Both the position numbers and the translations under genes were made by a program. Below the pieces are notes generated by a model. It saw nothing but the letters and a program-made list of their open reading frames with translations. It had not been told where the DNA came from and ran no database searches. DNA of 64,000 bases, from the NCBI RefSeq assembly GCF_048565625.1, contig NZ_JBLZUR010000002.1:682001-746000 (forward strand), written 5' to 3'. The DNA is from JBLZUR01 sp048565625. GTDB lineage: Bacteria; Pseudomonadota; Alphaproteobacteria; Sphingomonadales; Sphingomonadaceae. Shown in pieces: positions 16,967 through 25,864 of the stretch. Each line of letters begins with the position of its first letter. Position 1 is the first letter of the stretch.

Positions 16967-18355
16967 TCAGGCCGCGTGTGCCGGCGTATCGCTGGCGCCG
17001 GCTGCATGACCCGCAGGAGACTGCTCCAGGAGCCCGAGGTCGAGGCGGCGGCGTCCATGCTCCCGAAGCGAGATCATGATCAGCGCCATCACCATGGGCA
17101 CGCACAGCCCGCCGATCACCGACAGGGAGACGGACAGGGGGTGCTGCACGCCCTGCAGGTGATCGCTTAATATGCCCGCCAGCACGGGCCCGAAGCCGGT
17201 GCCGAACAGGGCCGCGACCATCGCCATGATCGCAATCGCCTGCGCGCGGAGGTGGCGTGGCGTGATGTACTGGAAGGGCAGGGAGGAGAGGCTGGTCACC
17301 GAGCTGATCATGAACAGTGCCGCGCCCATCATCGCGAGTTCGGCTGTCAGGGACGATGTCATCAGGCCGAAGGCGGCGAGCGGCCAGAGAAGTGCCAACA
17401 TCAGCAGCATGTAGCGCATGACGGTGCGCACGGGGTCGTCCCCCGCTCGCATCATGACGAGCACGCCGGCGGAGAGCGTCCCCGTCGCGCCGCAGATGAG
17501 ATAGATCGGCCCGAACAGCGCGCCGACCTGCGCCTCGTCGATACCCTTCGACCGCATGATCGCGGCCGGCAGCCAGGTCACATAACCGGCGAGCACGACC
17601 ATGATCAGCGCCATGGCGAACTGGAAGAGCATGTAGATTTTCCACTCGCGGCGGAACAGGGCGAAGACCTCCGATACGCTTGCGCCCTTCTTCGCAGCGC
17701 CGCGTGCCGGTCGGTCGGCGATCAGGAGGAGGAGGAACGCAGGGACCAGTCCCGCCGCCCCGATGATCAGGAACACGATCTGCCAGTCCGAAAAGCCGGC
17801 AAGGACGAGGATTGCGTCGGGTTCGAGATGCTGTGCCCAGACATAGACGGCACCACCCGCGCCCAGTGCGAGGCCGCCACCAAGGAACGGGGCCAGCATG
17901 AAGAGCGATGTCGCCGTCGCGAGCTGCCGCCGGTTGAAGCGATCCGACAGGGTGGCGAGCGCGGCGGGCGTCAGGCCCGCCTCCCCGACCGCCACGCCGA
18001 TGCGCGCCGCCATCAACTGGCCGAAGCTGCCGGCAAGGCCGCAGCACATCGTCATCACGCTCCAGAACGCCACGCATCCGCTCATCACGCGCGAGCGACG
18101 GGTGCGATCGGCAAGCCAGGCGAGCGGCAGTGCGGCGGCGACGTAGAATAGCGAGAAACTGACGCCCTGCAGCAACCCGAACTCGGTATCGGTGATGTTG
18201 AGCGCGGCCTGGATCGGCTTGATCAGCAGGCTGATCACCTGCCGGTCGAGATAGGCGACCGTGTAGCAGACGGCGACAAGCACGGCGACCAGCCAGCTCC
18301 GCCAGCCTGCGCGGGGAAGCTCCGACGGCTCATCACTCGCGGTTCGATCCTGCAC
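16967..18355 (-). CDS. MFS transporter (spinster-like)
   Basis: 462 residues with about 12 hydrophobic segments. The loop between TM2 and TM3 carries the MFS motif as LAWLADRTRRSRVMSG, and TM4-TM5 region reads RIGVAVGEAGLTPAALATLSD, typical of the spinster/MhpT-like transporters found beside sphingomonad catabolic genes. Inner-membrane import of the growth substrate or an intermediate is likely. It is the leftmost gene of the catabolic island and divergent from the TonB-dependent receptor at 18524. The predicted IclR operator at 18397-18430 is 41 bases upstream of its start. Confidence 0.88.
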   Translation of the reverse strand: MQDRTASDEPSELPRAGWRSWLVAVLVAVCYTVAYLDRQVISLLIKPIQAALNITDTEFGLLQGVSFSLFYVAAALPLAWLADRTRRSRVMSGCVAFWSVMTMCCGLAGSFGQLMAARIGVAVGEAGLTPAALATLSDRFNRRQLATATSLFMLAPFLGGGLALGAGGAVYVWAQHLEPDAILVLAGFSDWQIVFLIIGAAGLVPAFLLLLIADRPARGAAKKGASVSEVFALFRREWKIYMLFQFAMALIMVVLAGYVTWLPAAIMRSKGIDEAQVGALFGPIYLICGATGTLSAGVLVMMRAGDDPVRTVMRYMLLMLALLWPLAAFGLMTSSLTAELAMMGAALFMISSVTSLSSLPFQYITPRHLRAQAIAIMAMVAALFGTGFGPVLAGILSDHLQGVQHPLSVSLSVIGGLCVPMVMALIMISLREHGRRRLDLGLLEQSPAGHAAGASDTPAHAA

Positions 18356-18396
18356 GGCTGTCCCTCCTTTGCGGCGGGTCGGCCCGCACTGTCGAT

Positions 18397-18430
18397 GCGT
18401 GAATATAGAACGAGCGAGCGATAATCAAAC
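18397..18430 (+). promoter_or_regulatory. Predicted IclR operator, MFS/TonB receptor divergent promoter (site 1)
   Basis: Bipartite site: first unit GCGTGAATATAGAAC (18397-18411), 4-base gap, second unit GAGCGATAATCAAAC (18416-18430). The half-sites NGAAC, GAGCG and C-AAC and the 4-base gap match the recurrent island motif. It lies just upstream of the MFS gene, on the far side from the receptor. Confidence 0.6.
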
Positions 18431-18446
18431 AAAGTTGCTTGTCGGA

Positions 18447-18474
18447 TTGACCCGATCAAGGAAGTGCGCATAAT
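18447..18474 (+). promoter_or_regulatory. Putative sigma-70-type promoter of the TonB receptor operon
   Basis: TTGACC at 18447-18452 and CATAAT at 18469-18474 with a 16-base spacer are close to the -35 and -10 consensus. The predicted start point, near 18481, falls inside the IclR operator at 18472-18505, which would suit repression by blocking polymerase. Confidence 0.55.
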
Positions 18475-18505
18475 GCAATTCAGAACGAAGGTGCGTTAAT
18501 CGCAC
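18472..18505 (+). promoter_or_regulatory. Predicted IclR operator before TonB receptor (site 2)
   Basis: The second unit GTGCGTTAATCGCAC (18491-18505) is a perfect inverted repeat GTGCG-N5-CGCAC. The first unit ends in AGAAC (18482-18486), exactly 4 bases earlier. It is 18 bases upstream of the receptor ATG and overlaps the -10 to +25 region. Confidence 0.72.
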
Positions 18506-18523
18506 ATAAAGGGAGAGGCTTGC

Positions 18524-20707
18524 ATGAACGGGCATTCGCGACATTTCCGATTGATGGTTCCCGCCCTTCTGGCCGGCGCGGCGCTTTCGCCTTTGCAGGC
18601 CTATGCGCAGGAGCCCGCGCCCGCACAGCCGGCGACCGGGCCTGTCGACGATAGCGGAGACATCATCGTCACGGCGCAGAAGCGGAGCGAGCGGCTTCAG
18701 GACGTGCCGATCTCGATCCAGGCGCTCACCGCCGTGGACATCGAGCGCAGGAGCCTGACGCAGGTGTCGCAGCTGCCGCAATCGGTGCCCGCGCTCCGCA
18801 TCAACTATGCGGGTATCAACATCCAGCCATCGATCCGCGGTGTCGGCAGCCTCGTTGCCGGGCCGGGGTTCTACTCGAACATCCCTGTCTATGTTGACGG
18901 CTATTACGTGCCGACGCCCGGCGCGTCTGACTTCGACCTGATCAGCATTTCCAGCGTCAACGTGCTGAAGGGCCCGCAGGGCACGCTCTTCGGCTTCAAC
19001 GCGACCGGTGGCGCGATCCAGCTCAACACGCGCGAGCCGCAGCAGACGCCGACGCTGACCGCGAAGGTCGGCTATGGCTCATACGACCATCTCACCACGG
19101 CGTTCTACGGATCGACCGGCATCACCGAGACGCTGGCCGTCGATGTTGCCGCCTCGTTCGAGCGGGGCGAGAGCTTCATCCGCAATGTCGTGACCGATGA
19201 CGGCGATGCGGCGCGCTTCCGCCGCTGGCAGGTGCGCAGCAAGGTCCGTTGGGAGGCGAGTGACGCGGTCAACTTCACGCTGGCCTATGCTCACCGCTTC
19301 GAAAACAATCCGCGCGCCGTCCTTCTGAACGCGCGTGGGGACGAGACGATCGGCATCAGGGTGCCCGACAACATCATCGTGTCGGATCGCGGCGACTATG
19401 CCGGCACGGCGCCCGCCCAGTTCCGGATCGAAAGCGACTCCTTTACGCTGACCAGCCGCTTCGATCTGGGGTTTGCGGACCTGACGTCGTACACCGGCTA
19501 TCGCAAGGATCACATCCGCCAGGCGCTCGACTACGACATGACGCCGGCCAACATCTATTCGGTCAAGACGGATATTCCCAACAAGACGTTCACGCAGGAG
19601 TTCAATCTCTCGTCGAAAAAAGATGGGCCGCTCGACTGGGTGATCGGGGCCTTCTACATGAACACCAAGGAGGTATACCACTTCGACACGAACACGCCGA
19701 GTGCGGGGTTCGGCACGGGTGAACCGTACAACCGGCTGTTCAACACCACAAACCGGCTGAAGTCCTATGCGCTGTTCGCGGATGCCACCTATGAGGTTGC
19801 GGAGAACCTGTTCCTGACGGCCGGCGGCCGCTACTCGATCAACAAACCCCATCTCGACTACGAACTGATCCCGTCCAATGCGCGGGATTCCGGCGGGGTC
19901 AAGTTCACCAATTTCTCACCGCGCGGCGTGATCCGCTACGAGCTGACGCCGCAGTCCAACGTCTATGCGTCGTTCACCCAGGGCTACAAATCCGGCACGC
20001 TGCCGGGCTCCGGCTTCTCGCTCAACCCGATCGACCCGGAGAAGATCGACGCCTGGGAACTTGGCTACAAGATCGCCAATCGCAAGGTCCGGTTCAACGT
20101 CGCCGGCTTTTACTATAACTACAGCGACATCCAGGTCACGGCCTTCGGAACGAACGGCGCCAGCGTGACGCGGAACGCCGCCAAGGCCGAGATCTACGGC
20201 GTGGATGGCGAGTTGAACTATAACATCACGCCGGACTTCAGCATCGATCTGAGCGCCGCCTACACTCACGCCGAGTACAAGAAGTTCCCCGATGCTATCG
20301 GTCTGCAGCAGGACCGCGATCCCGCAAGCCCGACCTATGGTCGCTTCCTGAACATCGGCATCAACGCTAACGGCTTCCCCGTGGCGCGTACGCCGCGCTT
20401 CTCCGGCAATATCGGCGCGACCTATGGCATGGATGTCGCGGGCGGGCGGCTCGTCCTGAACGGCAGCATGTTCTACACCTCGAAGATGTACTTCGACTCC
20501 GTGAAACAACTTCCGCAGAAAAAGTACGCGCTCCTCAACTTGCGCGCGACCTGGACCGATCCGTCCGAGCATTACGACATCTCGGTGTTCGGGACCAACG
20601 TGACGGACAAGAAGTACCAGGTGAACACGCACATCGACAGCTATTCGATCCGCCAGTTCTGGGGTGATCCGGCGATGATCGGGGCGTCGCTCACCGTGCG
20701 CTACTGA
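18524..20707 (+). CDS. TonB-dependent outer-membrane receptor 1
   Basis: 727 residues. Signal peptide about 1-27 (hydrophobic core LLAGAALSPLQAYA), TonB-box region DIIVTAQKRSERLQDVPISI (about 45-65), plug domain to about 175 with GVGS...PVYVDGYY and LKGPQGTLFGFNATGGAIQ, then the 22-strand barrel ending in the aromatic-rich GASLTVRY. It would import a scarce or large hydrophobic substrate using TonB energy. RBS GGGAGAGG. It leads an operon with the oxidase at 20712 (4-base gap) and the SDR. Very similar to the receptor at 45051-47249. Confidence 0.93.
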   Translation: MNGHSRHFRLMVPALLAGAALSPLQAYAQEPAPAQPATGPVDDSGDIIVTAQKRSERLQDVPISIQALTAVDIERRSLTQVSQLPQSVPALRINYAGINIQPSIRGVGSLVAGPGFYSNIPVYVDGYYVPTPGASDFDLISISSVNVLKGPQGTLFGFNATGGAIQLNTREPQQTPTLTAKVGYGSYDHLTTAFYGSTGITETLAVDVAASFERGESFIRNVVTDDGDAARFRRWQVRSKVRWEASDAVNFTLAYAHRFENNPRAVLLNARGDETIGIRVPDNIIVSDRGDYAGTAPAQFRIESDSFTLTSRFDLGFADLTSYTGYRKDHIRQALDYDMTPANIYSVKTDIPNKTFTQEFNLSSKKDGPLDWVIGAFYMNTKEVYHFDTNTPSAGFGTGEPYNRLFNTTNRLKSYALFADATYEVAENLFLTAGGRYSINKPHLDYELIPSNARDSGGVKFTNFSPRGVIRYELTPQSNVYASFTQGYKSGTLPGSGFSLNPIDPEKIDAWELGYKIANRKVRFNVAGFYYNYSDIQVTAFGTNGASVTRNAAKAEIYGVDGELNYNITPDFSIDLSAAYTHAEYKKFPDAIGLQQDRDPASPTYGRFLNIGINANGFPVARTPRFSGNIGATYGMDVAGGRLVLNGSMFYTSKMYFDSVKQLPQKKYALLNLRATWTDPSEHYDISVFGTNVTDKKYQVNTHIDSYSIRQFWGDPAMIGASLTVRY

Positions 20708-20711
20708 TCCG

Positions 20712-21902
20712 ATGAAGGCGTTCGGCAGCATTGAGGAGGCGCGGGCGATCGCGCGCCGAAGGCTGCCGGCGGCTGTCTTCCACTATGTCGAGGGGGGCAA
20801 GGAGGCGGAGACTACGGTCGCCGCTAACGAGGCCGCCTTCGGCCGCGTCCTCTTCGATGCCCCCGCATGCCCCACCGCGATCGATCCGGATTGCTCCACG
20901 ACCGTCCTGGGGCGGCGCGTATCGATGCCGCTCGCCATCGCGCCGACCGGCTTCGTCCGCATCGTCCATCCCGATGGCGAACTCGGGGCGGCACGCGCGG
21001 CGGCGGCGGCGGGTGTGCCGATTTCGATCAGCACATGGTGCGGCACGCCGGCGGCGGAGATCGTCGCCGCCAACCCGGACACCTGGTTCCAGCTCTACAT
21101 GGTCAACGGGCGCGAGGGCGCGGGCTGGTGCATCGACATGGCGCGGGAGGCCGGATGCCGCGTGCTGGTGGTGACTGCCGACATCGCCGGGATCTCGCCG
21201 TCCGACCGGCTTGCCCGGCCATTGCCCGAGACGATGAGCCTGCGCGCGGCTTTGGCATTCGCCCCCGATGCCTGGAACCGTCCGCGCTGGCTCTGGTCGC
21301 TTCTGAAGGGCGGCCTCGCCATGCCCGCCCCGAACGCGCCGCGCCGGGCGGACGGATCGCTGCTGCGGGTGCAGGACGCCGGACGGCTGCTTGCGGCGAC
21401 GCCGACGGGTTGGGAGGACCTCGCCTGGATGCGCAGCCGCTGGGACGGGCCGATGGTGTTGAAGGGCGTGATGCGCGCCGCCGATGCGAAGCGCGCGATC
21501 GATCTCGGGCTGGACGGCGTCATCGTCTCCAATCACGGCGGCAAGGTCCTCGACGGCGTGCCTTCGACCATCTCCGTCCTGCCCGAAATCGTCGATGCGG
21601 TCGGCGGGAGGGGCGAGGTCCTTCTGGACGGCGGCGTTCGACGCGGGGCCGATATCGTGCGCGCGCGTGCGCTCGGCGCGCAGGCGGTTCTCGCGGGCCG
21701 TTCGTATCTTTGGGGCCTTGCGGCGGGTGGCGAAGCGGGGGTGGCGCGGGTCCTGTCGTTGTTCCGGCGCAGCATGGCCGCGGCCGTCGCCAATCTCGAC
21801 CGGTCGGGGATCGACGCGATCGACCGATCGGTGCTGCGTTCGCTGCCGGATCCCGTACTGTGGAACCTGATCGATGGCGATCCGGCGCGGCGACTCTCCT
21901 GA
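20712..21902 (+). CDS. FMN-dependent alpha-hydroxy-acid oxidase/dehydrogenase
   Basis: 396 residues of the LldD/glycolate-oxidase TIM-barrel family. FMN-site residues in APTGF (about 78), QLYM near 134, VTAD near 155 and the catalytic His in SNHGGKVLDG near 277 (the usual Arg after GG is Lys). DGGVRRGADIVRARALGA and LAGRSYLWGLAAGG bind the FMN phosphate. It should oxidise a 2-hydroxy acid to a 2-oxo acid. It starts 4 bases after the receptor stop, so it is translationally coupled to uptake. Confidence 0.88.
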   Translation: MKAFGSIEEARAIARRRLPAAVFHYVEGGKEAETTVAANEAAFGRVLFDAPACPTAIDPDCSTTVLGRRVSMPLAIAPTGFVRIVHPDGELGAARAAAAAGVPISISTWCGTPAAEIVAANPDTWFQLYMVNGREGAGWCIDMAREAGCRVLVVTADIAGISPSDRLARPLPETMSLRAALAFAPDAWNRPRWLWSLLKGGLAMPAPNAPRRADGSLLRVQDAGRLLAATPTGWEDLAWMRSRWDGPMVLKGVMRAADAKRAIDLGLDGVIVSNHGGKVLDGVPSTISVLPEIVDAVGGRGEVLLDGGVRRGADIVRARALGAQAVLAGRSYLWGLAAGGEAGVARVLSLFRRSMAAAVANLDRSGIDAIDRSVLRSLPDPVLWNLIDGDPARRLS

Positions 21903-21913
21903 AAGGATCGAGG

Positions 21914-22675
21914 ATGATGCGTTTCGAAGGCAGGACGGTGATCGTCACGGGCGCGGCGTCCGCCAAGGGCATCGGCTTCGCCTCGGCACGCCGCGTCGTG
22001 CAGGAGGGCGGGCAGGTCGTGCTCACCGATCTGGACGGCGAGGCGCTGGCCGCGCGCGTCGCTGAGGTCGAGGCGATGGGCGGGGCGGCGTTGGGCGTCA
22101 CGCATGATGTCACCGATGCGGCCGGCTGGGACGCCGTTCTGGCGCAGGCGACTGCGCGCTTCGGTCGCGTCCACGGCCTTGTCAACAATGCCGGCATCAC
22201 CGTGCTGGCGATGGTCGAGGCGCTGGAACCAGCGATGTGGCACCGCCAGATCGAGGTCAACATGACCAGCGTCTATCTCGGCTGCCGCCTGCTGATCGGC
22301 CATTTCCGGGCGCATGGCGGCGGATCGATCGTCAACGTATCCTCGGTGGCGGGGCTGGTCGGGATGCGTCGGTGCACGGCCTATTCCGCAAGCAAGGGCG
22401 GCGTGCGCCTCATGACCAAGACGCTCGCGCTCGAATGCGGCACCGACGGAATTCGCGTGAACTCGGTTCATCCTGGCGTAGTGGAGACCGACATCCAGAA
22501 GGTCGCGCGTCGTGACGCGAGCGGAGATTCCGCGGCTATCGCAGCAGCGGTGCCGCTGGGCCGCACCGCTGTCGCCGACGAGCTCGGCGCGGCGGTCGCC
22601 TTCCTGCTCTCCGACGATGCGAGCTACGTCACCGGCACCGAGCTGGTCGTGGACGGCGGACTGACCGCGCAATGA
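21914..22675 (+). CDS. SDR family oxidoreductase
   Basis: 253 residues of the classical short-chain dehydrogenase type, NAD(P)-dependent. TGAASAKGIGFAS cofactor loop (with a 2-residue insertion before GIG), NNAG near 87, Ser in NVSSVAG near 137 and YSASKGG (Y about 151, K about 155), ending YVTGTELVVDGGL. Probably oxidises or reduces a hydroxy/keto group of the pathway substrate. It begins 11 bases after the oxidase stop; ATGATG gives two possible starts. Confidence 0.9.
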   Translation: MMRFEGRTVIVTGAASAKGIGFASARRVVQEGGQVVLTDLDGEALAARVAEVEAMGGAALGVTHDVTDAAGWDAVLAQATARFGRVHGLVNNAGITVLAMVEALEPAMWHRQIEVNMTSVYLGCRLLIGHFRAHGGGSIVNVSSVAGLVGMRRCTAYSASKGGVRLMTKTLALECGTDGIRVNSVHPGVVETDIQKVARRDASGDSAAIAAAVPLGRTAVADELGAAVAFLLSDDASYVTGTELVVDGGLTAQ

Positions 22676-22687
22676 GGCGCGCCCGGC

Positions 22688-22740
22688 TTGACAGCTGCGT
22701 CCCTCGCGTCGTTATGTGAACGGACGGGCGAATATCGAAC
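22688..22740 (+). promoter_or_regulatory. Promoter and IclR operator before P450 gene (site 3)
   Basis: A consensus -35 TTGACA lies at 22688-22693; the best -10 is GTTATG or TTATGT at 22711-22717. The operator has its first unit ending TGAAC (22717-22721), then 4 bases, then GGGCGAATATCGAAC (22726-22740). It covers the -10 box and start point, 26 bases before the GTG start. Confidence 0.65.
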
Positions 22741-22766
22741 TATATGGTTGTGGCGAGGAGGATGTG

Positions 22767-23951
22767 GTGGGCCAGACGCTGGAAAGCTTCGACATCCACG
22801 CGCCCAAGGCTCGCGAAGGCGCCGAGTGCCTCTGGGCGCAGATGCGTGACATGCCTGGGCTGTACCGCAACGAGCGCTATGGCGGCTTCTATGTCGTCTC
22901 GCGCTTCGAGGATGTGATGACCGTCCTGATGAAGCCCGCGATCTTCGGATCGGGCAAGGGCATCACCCTCCCGCCGCCCGACGCCGTCCGCAGCTTCCAC
23001 ATCCCGGCCGAGATCGATCCGCCGGAGCATCGCGAATACCGCGCGCTGATCGCGCCGTTGATGACCGCTGCCCATGCCCGTGCGCGCGAGCCCTTCGTGC
23101 GGGCCATGGTCACGGAACTGGTGGACCGCGTACCCATCGATACTCCCGTCGACTTCGTGCGCGCTTTCGCCCGCCCGCTGCCGATCCTGGTGGCACTGGA
23201 CCTGCTGGGGTTGCCCGCCAGCGACGCGGCTGAGTTGGAGCAGATGGTCGGCGATCTCCACCGCGAGGTGGCGACCGGCGTGAAGACCGGCGCGGGCGAC
23301 CGACTGAAGACCTATTCCGAGAATGTTCTCATCCGCCGCCGCGCCGACGCGACCGACCCGCAGGCGGACGTCGTCTCCTCGATCCTGCTCGGCACCGCCT
23401 TTGGCCGCCCGCTGACGCCGGACGAGCAGATGTCGATGGTGCGGCTGATCCTGGTGGGCGGGTTCGACAGCACGTCCTCCGCACTCGCGACGATGATGTG
23501 GTGGCTGGCGACCAACCCTGACGAGGCCGATCGCCTCCGCACCGACCCCTCTCTCCTCGACAGCGCCAGCGAGGAGATCGTCCGCTTCGCCTCCCCCTCC
23601 ACCTATCTCCGCCGCGAGGTGATGGAGGATGTGGAACTGAGCGGCGTCCAGCTGAAGAAGGGCGACTCCGTCCTGGTCGCCTTCGGTGCCGCCAATCGCG
23701 ATCCCGCAAAGTTCGCCTGTCCCGACGAGATCCGGCCCGATCGCAAGCCCAACCAGCATGTCGGCTTCGGCGCGGGCCACCATCGCTGCGTCGGATCGTT
23801 CATCGCGAAGACCGAGCTGCGCCTCGCCTTCGAGCAGATCCTGGCTCGCTTCGACGGGTTCAGGATCGATGAGACGCGCGCCATCGAATATACCACCGGT
23901 CTGGGGCAGGGCATCATCGCCTTGCCGATGATCTTCTCCCGCGCGTCCTGA
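22767..23951 (+). CDS. Cytochrome P450 (bacterial class I type)
   Basis: 394 residues from GTG 22767, chosen because AGGAGG (22756-22761) precedes it by 5 bases; the longer frame back to 22716 would begin inside the operator. I-helix LVGGFDSTSS near 234, ExxR in SEEIVRFA, heme loop FGAGHHRCVG with Cys341. Soluble monooxygenase that needs a ferredoxin and reductase, none of which is in the window. Followed by a crotonase gene 33 bases on. Substrate unknown. Confidence 0.92.
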   Translation: MGQTLESFDIHAPKAREGAECLWAQMRDMPGLYRNERYGGFYVVSRFEDVMTVLMKPAIFGSGKGITLPPPDAVRSFHIPAEIDPPEHREYRALIAPLMTAAHARAREPFVRAMVTELVDRVPIDTPVDFVRAFARPLPILVALDLLGLPASDAAELEQMVGDLHREVATGVKTGAGDRLKTYSENVLIRRRADATDPQADVVSSILLGTAFGRPLTPDEQMSMVRLILVGGFDSTSSALATMMWWLATNPDEADRLRTDPSLLDSASEEIVRFASPSTYLRREVMEDVELSGVQLKKGDSVLVAFGAANRDPAKFACPDEIRPDRKPNQHVGFGAGHHRCVGSFIAKTELRLAFEQILARFDGFRIDETRAIEYTTGLGQGIIALPMIFSRAS

Positions 23952-23984
23952 CCGCGCGGCTCGTACCCACTGAAAGGACCGACT

Positions 23985-24791
23985 TTGCCCGCGATCGACC
24001 CCAGCCGCTACGAGTGGATCAAGATCGAGAAGCGCGACGATGGCATCGCCACGCTGACGCTCAACAACCCGCGCCGCAAGAACGCCGTGTCGCGGCCGAT
24101 GCATCGCGAACTCGAGCGCATCTGGGACGATGTCGACATGGACGACGACATCCGTGTCGTCATCCTGACGGGCGAGGGGAACGCTTTCTGCGCCGGCACC
24201 GACCTGTCTGTGCAGGACCAGGAGAACCAGAGCGGCCGCAAAGGCCGTCCGCCGTTCCGCAGCGCGCGCCGCCTGTTCTGGGGCATGATGGATACGGAAA
24301 AGCCGATCATCGCCAAGGTGCGGGGTCCGGCCTACGGCGTAGGCGTCAACATCGCGCTCGCCTGCGACATGGTGATCGCGGCGGAGGGCGCGAAGTTCTG
24401 CGACTCCCATGTCCGCATGGGCATTGCGCCGGGCGACGGGGGAGCGGCGTTCTTCCCCTTCCTCCTCGGCTTCCACCGCGCCAAGGAGTATCTGATGCTC
24501 GGCGAGCCGATCGAGGGGAAGAAGGCTGCGGAGATCGGCCTGATCAACTATTGTGTGTCGGATGAGGAGCTGGACGGATTCGTCGACGGCTATGCCAAGC
24601 GCCTCGCCGCCGGGCCGCCGCTGGCCATCTCCTACGCCAAGATGTCGGTGAACCTGCTGCTCAAGCAGGCAACCGCCGGTGCCTTCGAGGCCTCGCTGGC
24701 CTATGACCAGCTGACGCTCTTCACTGACGACCATGCCGAGGGCGCGCGGGCGTTCCTCGAAAAGCGTCAGCCTAATTTCAAGGGCAGCTGA
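23985..24791 (+). CDS. Enoyl-CoA hydratase/isomerase family protein
   Basis: 268 residues. I take TTG at 23985 as start because GAAAGGA lies 6 bases upstream and the sequence from there reads as protein (MPAIDPSRYEWIKIE). Crotonase fold with oxyanion loops FCAGTDL and the ACDMVIAAEGAKFCD segment. The usual first catalytic Glu (PExxLG) is replaced here (SHVRMGIAPGDGG), while Glu in KEYLMLG is present, so hydratase activity may be changed to isomerase, hydrolase or lyase. Second gene of the P450 unit. Confidence 0.85.
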   Translation: MPAIDPSRYEWIKIEKRDDGIATLTLNNPRRKNAVSRPMHRELERIWDDVDMDDDIRVVILTGEGNAFCAGTDLSVQDQENQSGRKGRPPFRSARRLFWGMMDTEKPIIAKVRGPAYGVGVNIALACDMVIAAEGAKFCDSHVRMGIAPGDGGAAFFPFLLGFHRAKEYLMLGEPIEGKKAAEIGLINYCVSDEELDGFVDGYAKRLAAGPPLAISYAKMSVNLLLKQATAGAFEASLAYDQLTLFTDDHAEGARAFLEKRQPNFKGS

Positions 24792-24802
24792 CCGCCTCCG
24801 TC

Positions 24803-25831
24803 TTAGCCGCCGAGCGCTTTACGGAGAGGCGCATCGGCGAACTTGGCCTCGAACCAGTCCGGATAGGCGGGGACCGGCGGCATCGCTTCGTCGATTGCCG
24901 CCAGGTCCTCGCCGGACAGCTGCAGCGTGGCGGCGGCGAGGTTGTCCTCCAGTTGCTCGATTTTAGTCGTGCCGAGCAGGACGCTGGTCAGCGCCGGCTT
25001 CGCCAGCAGCCAGGCAATCGCCACCTGTGCGGGCGTCGCGCCATGCGCCGCTGCGATGCCGCGAAGGCGATCGACGAGCGCGAAGCCTTTGTCACGATCG
25101 AACTCAAAGATGTCGCCGCCGCCGAAGCGATGCTCTCCCGAGGCGAGGTTCTCCCGCGTGATCCGGCCGGTCAGGAAACCCCAGGCGAGCGGGCTCCAGG
25201 CGGTAAGGCCCAGGCCGTGATGGGCCATCATCGGGATCGTGTCGCGCTCAATGTCGCGGATCAGCGCGGAATAGTGCATCTGCCCATGGGTGAACCGCGC
25301 CCACCCGTTGGCGCGCTGCATCTCGACAGCGGTCGCCGCACGCCATGCCGGCCAGTTCGAGTAGCCGAGATACCGCACCTTGCCCGCCCGAACGATCTCG
25401 TCCAGCGCTCTCAGCGTCTCTTCGAGCGGGACGAGCGGGTCGGCGCGGTGGCAGATGAAGACGTCAATCCAGTCCGTGCCGAGCCGCTTCAGGCTGGCGT
25501 CAACGGAGGCGTGGATGTGGCGCGCGGACAGGCCAGACCGCGTCAGAGCCGCGCCGCTGCGGATCCCGCACTTCGTGGCGATGACCACATCCTGCCGGCG
25601 CGGCTTCAGCACCGTGCCGAGCACCTCCTCGGACTGGCCGCGATCGTAGACATCGGCCGTGTCGAAGAAGTTGATCCCGCCATCGATCGCCCGGCCGACG
25701 AGCCGGTCAGCAAGCGAGAGGTCGACCTTGTTGATCGACGGCATCGACTGATTGCCGCCGGTGAATGTCATCGCACCAAGGGACAAGCGCGAGACCGGAA
25801 GGCCGGATCGGCCCAGCATGGCGTATTGCAT
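24803..25831 (-). CDS. Aldo/keto reductase
   Basis: 342 residues, (alpha/beta)8 barrel using NADPH. Catalytic tetrad visible: Asp in FFDTADVYD, Tyr in the same VYDRGQ segment, Lys in IATKCG, His in DVFICHRAD. C-terminal cofactor loop LLGTTKIEQLEDNLAA. It resembles the general YajO/Tas-like reductases that act on aldehydes or ketones. It lies 33 bases downstream of the IclR gene on the same strand, so may be co-expressed with it. It converges with the crotonase gene. Confidence 0.9.
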   Translation of the reverse strand: MQYAMLGRSGLPVSRLSLGAMTFTGGNQSMPSINKVDLSLADRLVGRAIDGGINFFDTADVYDRGQSEEVLGTVLKPRRQDVVIATKCGIRSGAALTRSGLSARHIHASVDASLKRLGTDWIDVFICHRADPLVPLEETLRALDEIVRAGKVRYLGYSNWPAWRAATAVEMQRANGWARFTHGQMHYSALIRDIERDTIPMMAHHGLGLTAWSPLAWGFLTGRITRENLASGEHRFGGGDIFEFDRDKGFALVDRLRGIAAAHGATPAQVAIAWLLAKPALTSVLLGTTKIEQLEDNLAAATLQLSGEDLAAIDEAMPPVPAYPDWFEAKFADAPLRKALGG

Positions 25832-25864
25832 CAGTCGTTCCTAACCTGCCGTACCGACGTCGCC

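Noticed and set aside
22740..24734. A 664-codon minus-strand frame opposite the P450 and crotonase genes
   Set aside because: Both plus-strand genes have intact active-site motifs; the minus frame shows only antisense-type composition.
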